From Candidatus Electrothrix scaldis (GTDB lineage Bacteria; Desulfobacterota; Desulfobulbia; Desulfobulbales; Desulfobulbaceae): DNA of 64,000 nucleotides. The notes below the pieces were generated by a model, which did not search any database, had not been told where the DNA came from, and saw only the letters and a list, made by a program, of their open reading frames with translations. This document shows positions 61,252-64,000 of the stretch, piece by piece. The number at the start of each line of letters is the position of its first letter. Positions within the stretch are counted from its first letter, which is position 1. The DNA lies in assembly GCA_033584155.1 (NCBI GenBank), contig CP138355.1:2303826-2367825 (forward strand), read 5' to 3'. The position numbers were made by a program, and so were the translations under genes.

Positions 61252-63509
61252 TAAGCGTCCTCGTCGTTGTGATTATGATGCATAAAGTGCCAGCAACGAT
61301 GAATAGTACCTTTTCCTTGAAAATCTTCCGGCAAGGTCTGCTCGGTGATTTCCTGGACAACAAATTCTTCCTCCAGGCTCTTATCCAGCTGGAATTTTCT
61401 GAAATTGGTGGAAAAGATCAGTACCCCGTCCCGATTCAAGCGATTCATAGCCAGCCTGAGCAGCTCCGGGTGATCCTGTTGTACATCAAAAACTATTTTC
61501 TTGTGCCGGGAATTGGAAAAGGTAGGCGGATCCACAAAGATCACGGCGTACCGATCCCGACAGGAACGGAGCCATTGCAGGCAATCTGCTTCAGAGAACT
61601 GGTGGGGAAGCCCACCAAAGCCGTTCAGGGCCAGATTTGCCTGGGCCCGGATAAGATATTTCTCCGAAAGATCTACAGTCCGGGTGGAAACCGCCCCACC
61701 CTGGGCTGCGTAGACTGTTGCCGATCCTGTGTAGGCAAAGAGATTGAGAAAAGTCTTACCCTCAGCAAGTTGCCCCAGCATGGCCCTGGTCTTGCGATGA
61801 TCAAGAAAAAGGCCGGTGTCCAGGTAATCGGTAAAATTAACCAGGAAACGACAGCCACCTTCATGCACCTCGTACAGCTTGCCTTGTTTTCCTTTCTTAC
61901 CTGCTGTTCCAGGACGCTTCTGGTACTGCTCCTTTCCCTTCTGCTTTTTCCGTTTCTTAATAAAGAGCTGGGAATGGGGCACTGCGAGCAGATGTCGAAT
62001 CACCTGAAGGGCTTCATTAAAGCGCTCTTCCGCCTTTTCCTGGGGTACCGTTGCTGGCGGCTCATATTCCTGCACATGAACCCATTGTTCATAGATATCA
62101 ACAGCTACATTGTACTCAGGTATATCAGCATCATAGATTCGAAAACAGGTAATATCCTGCTCCTCTGCCCAGGGGAAAAGTCGACGGCAGTTTTTATGCA
62201 GCCGATGGGCAAAATCCTGTGCAGGTAAGTCCGGGTCATTCTCCTGCAACGAGAGACGCAGACCTTGCTCACCTGCCTCGGCAGAAGCCTCGACAGAAGG
62301 AACTGCCTCAGCTGTGAGCAGGCGACATTTCAGAGGGCCGTTAAACAGACGATAACGGCCCTGCCAGCTGATCCCCAGCATATCGGCAAGATCAGGATTC
62401 GCCGTAAAAAAGCCCAACTGCCAACCGGAAAAATACTGACAAAAGGTGCGTCCCAGGGCACGATAGAGGTATTTCGCTGCCTCTTTTTCGGACAAACGTT
62501 CCCCATAGGGAGGATTGGTCAGCAGGAGCCCATGAGCAACAGGAGGGTGCAAGCGGGCCAGTTGCCGCTGTTTGATGACAATTCGGTCAGTAAGGCCAGC
62601 ATTGGTGATGTTTTTTCGGGCAATAGCCACAACCTGTGGATCCGCATCATAGCCGATAATCGTCGGCCAGGCAGACTCTGCATGCTGATCGTCCCGCTGT
62701 ACCGCCTCATCAACCAAGGTCTGCCACATCTTTTCATTATGGCCCAACCAGTGTTGGAACCCGAAATTTTCCCGCAACAGCCCCGGAGCGGAATCACCGA
62801 CAATCAGAGCCGCCTCTATAAGCAGGGTTCCTGAGCCACACATGGGATCCAGGAGGCAGAAATCAGCTGGCATCCCTACGCGCACGCCAGCAAGATGGGC
62901 AATCGCTGCGGCCAGAGTCTCTTTTAAAGGCGCCTCGCCCGCCCCACTGCGGTAACCACGCCGATGCAGGCTATCCCCGGACAAATCCAGGGAGAGCGCC
63001 GCCGCAGTTCCGTCCACATGCAGATTAAGCCGTAGATCCGGGCTACGGATATCCACATCCGGTCGTTTTCCGGTCCGGCGACGGAACTGATCCACCACAG
63101 CATCCTTAATCTTCAGGGAAGCATAATGGCTATGATTCAGTTCGGAATTCACCAAGGTACAATAGACAGCAAAGCGAGTATCAGCGTTAAAATGCTTGCT
63201 CCAGTCAATCTTACCAGCCTCTGTATAGAGATCTTCCGGGGTTGCGGCCTCAAATTGTTTCAGGCGGAGAAGTATACGTGAACTGAACCTGGACCAGAGG
63301 CAGGCAAGGTAGGCGGTTTTTAAAGAGCTGGCTTGCCAGGTAACAGCTCCAGGGGAAACAACCGGATCTTTACCGCCCAGTGAAGTAATTTCTTCCTGGA
63401 CCAGTTCCTCAAGACCTGATGCACAGGTGGCAACAAAATAAAAGGGTTCTTTGGTACTACGCCGTCTTTTGGATCGCACAGAGCGACCAGAATTTTGATA
63501 TGGGCACAT
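61251..63509 (-). CDS. rlmL: Bifunctional 23S rRNA methyltransferase RlmK/RlmL
   Basis: The 752-residue fusion has an N-terminal THUMP-like domain (YFVATCASGLEELVQEEI), then an m2G methyltransferase (LLDPMCGSGTLLIEAAL, LLTNPPYGERL). The C-terminal half is the m7G methyltransferase (LFLDHRKTRAML, FLNLFAYTGSATVYAA, VIFVDPPTFSNS). It is somewhat longer than the E. coli protein (about 700 residues), with a basic linker near residues 525-545. It modifies guanines of 23S rRNA during ribosome assembly. The Nudix gene follows with a one-base overlap. Confidence 0.95.
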   Translation of the reverse strand: MCPYQNSGRSVRSKRRRSTKEPFYFVATCASGLEELVQEEITSLGGKDPVVSPGAVTWQASSLKTAYLACLWSRFSSRILLRLKQFEAATPEDLYTEAGKIDWSKHFNADTRFAVYCTLVNSELNHSHYASLKIKDAVVDQFRRRTGKRPDVDIRSPDLRLNLHVDGTAAALSLDLSGDSLHRRGYRSGAGEAPLKETLAAAIAHLAGVRVGMPADFCLLDPMCGSGTLLIEAALIVGDSAPGLLRENFGFQHWLGHNEKMWQTLVDEAVQRDDQHAESAWPTIIGYDADPQVVAIARKNITNAGLTDRIVIKQRQLARLHPPVAHGLLLTNPPYGERLSEKEAAKYLYRALGRTFCQYFSGWQLGFFTANPDLADMLGISWQGRYRLFNGPLKCRLLTAEAVPSVEASAEAGEQGLRLSLQENDPDLPAQDFAHRLHKNCRRLFPWAEEQDITCFRIYDADIPEYNVAVDIYEQWVHVQEYEPPATVPQEKAEERFNEALQVIRHLLAVPHSQLFIKKRKKQKGKEQYQKRPGTAGKKGKQGKLYEVHEGGCRFLVNFTDYLDTGLFLDHRKTRAMLGQLAEGKTFLNLFAYTGSATVYAAQGGAVSTRTVDLSEKYLIRAQANLALNGFGGLPHQFSEADCLQWLRSCRDRYAVIFVDPPTFSNSRHKKIVFDVQQDHPELLRLAMNRLNRDGVLIFSTNFRKFQLDKSLEEEFVVQEITEQTLPEDFQGKGTIHRCWHFMHHNHNDEDA

Positions 63510-63703
63510 AAAATAACTATAAAGACCTTACAACTGAGTAATAAAAACCAAGACATCTAAAAACAAGAATAGAGCCCGGCATTTTTTTGAATAGAAGTTT
63601 TGAACAATATAGCCGTTTCAGTTTGAATCGCTATCTGTTTTCTACAAAACAAGGCTCTCTCTCCGTATCTCGTCAATACGAGGGAGCATTCCCAAAAAGT
63701 AGG

Positions 63704-64000
63704 TCAAATGACACTCGCGGCCTTTAGGGAAAAAACATGCTCTCTCAACATGTTCCATCGGCCAGCTTTATAGTGCGCTCGTAAATACAACATAGCCTCC
63801 GCTGTTTCCTGCAACCAGAACAGCGAAGCGCCCTTAAGGCGCAGATTAACCACTCTGCGTATCGCGCTCTCGACGGACCCGCTCCCTATCGGTAAACTTT
63901 TTTCCGCGACATCGGAATAAAGCATGCGATGCATGTTGCGGACAAAATAATCCCGCTCTGTTTTGAGCTTTTTATTTCGACTCCTGCGATAAAGCTCTTT
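63704..64000 (-). pseudogene. Transposase C-terminal part, cut by the window edge
   Basis: The frame is open from the right edge to the stop at 63704. It shows LPIGSGSVESAIRRVVNLRLK and the ending ETAEAMLYLRAHYKAGRW, a C-terminal pattern seen in ISKra4-like and related transposases, where the Glu of the DDE triad lies in GSGSVES. Whether it is a whole gene cannot be decided, because its N-terminal part lies outside the window. Confidence 0.7.

Overview
The window looks like a piece of a Gram-negative, strictly anaerobic member of the Desulfobacterota, most likely the Desulfobulbales (relatives of Desulfobulbus and the cable bacteria). The assignment rests on gene content: lipid A genes with LpxI, an anaerobic Ni-CODH with a CooF-type ferredoxin, a rubredoxin, two-CW and roadblock/LC7 signalling proteins, PATAN response regulators and secreted metzincin peptidases. 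The genus is not proven by anything read here.

Layout. 1-5.4 kb (minus): a surface-glycan or modified-sugar operon with a B12-binding radical SAM protein (cut by the window edge), Gfo/Idh/MocA oxidoreductase, polyprenyl-type GT2, ATP-grasp ligase and DegT aminotransferase. 5.5-14.7 kb (minus): a small unknown gene, livM, crcB, a large AsmA-like protein, an EEP-fold phosphatase/nuclease, pcnB and a nitronate monooxygenase-like protein. 14.9-19.3 kb (plus): hisS, a PD-(D/E)XK-type protein, an HNH protein and aspS. 19.5-24.5 kb: rubredoxin, a small secreted protein, then a minus-strand cooS-cooF-FAD/NAD oxidoreductase operon for CO oxidation. 25.1-29.9 kb (plus): livH, then fabZ-lpxA-lpxI and a GT4. 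30.1-32.4 kb: a secreted metzincin.

32.4-41.9 kb is the most unusual chromosomal block. Eight minus-strand genes encode a two-CW protein, two roadblock/LC7-type proteins, a class II glutamine amidotransferase, a GCS-like amidoligase, a V4R-like protein and two PATAN response regulators, one fused to a roadblock domain. A divergent REC-GAF-PAS-histidine kinase and a further unknown protein complete it. It reads as a phosphorelay tied to roadblock scaffolds and an amide-bond-forming enzyme pair of unknown product.

43.9-54.1 kb is a mobile-element graveyard. A sulfotransferase gene and an NRPS gene (degenerate condensation region plus an adenylation domain with a Phe-like pocket) are followed by an IS66-family copy that cuts the NRPS at motif A8. 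That copy is itself truncated and abuts a second, inverted IS66 copy. A 1,673-bp IS1380-family element sits in the second copy. Beyond it lies an IS630 transposase remnant split by a 1,972-bp IS1380-family element, which in turn carries a 224-bp MITE-like insertion with 9-bp direct repeats. The target-site duplications can be read directly, so most of the order of events can be reconstructed.

54.2-64 kb returns to core genes: an unknown protein, nadD and proA, a DUF190 protein, a second metzincin with three CARDB repeats, a Nudix hydrolase, rlmKL and a transposase fragment at the right edge. No rRNA, tRNA or CRISPR array was recognised.
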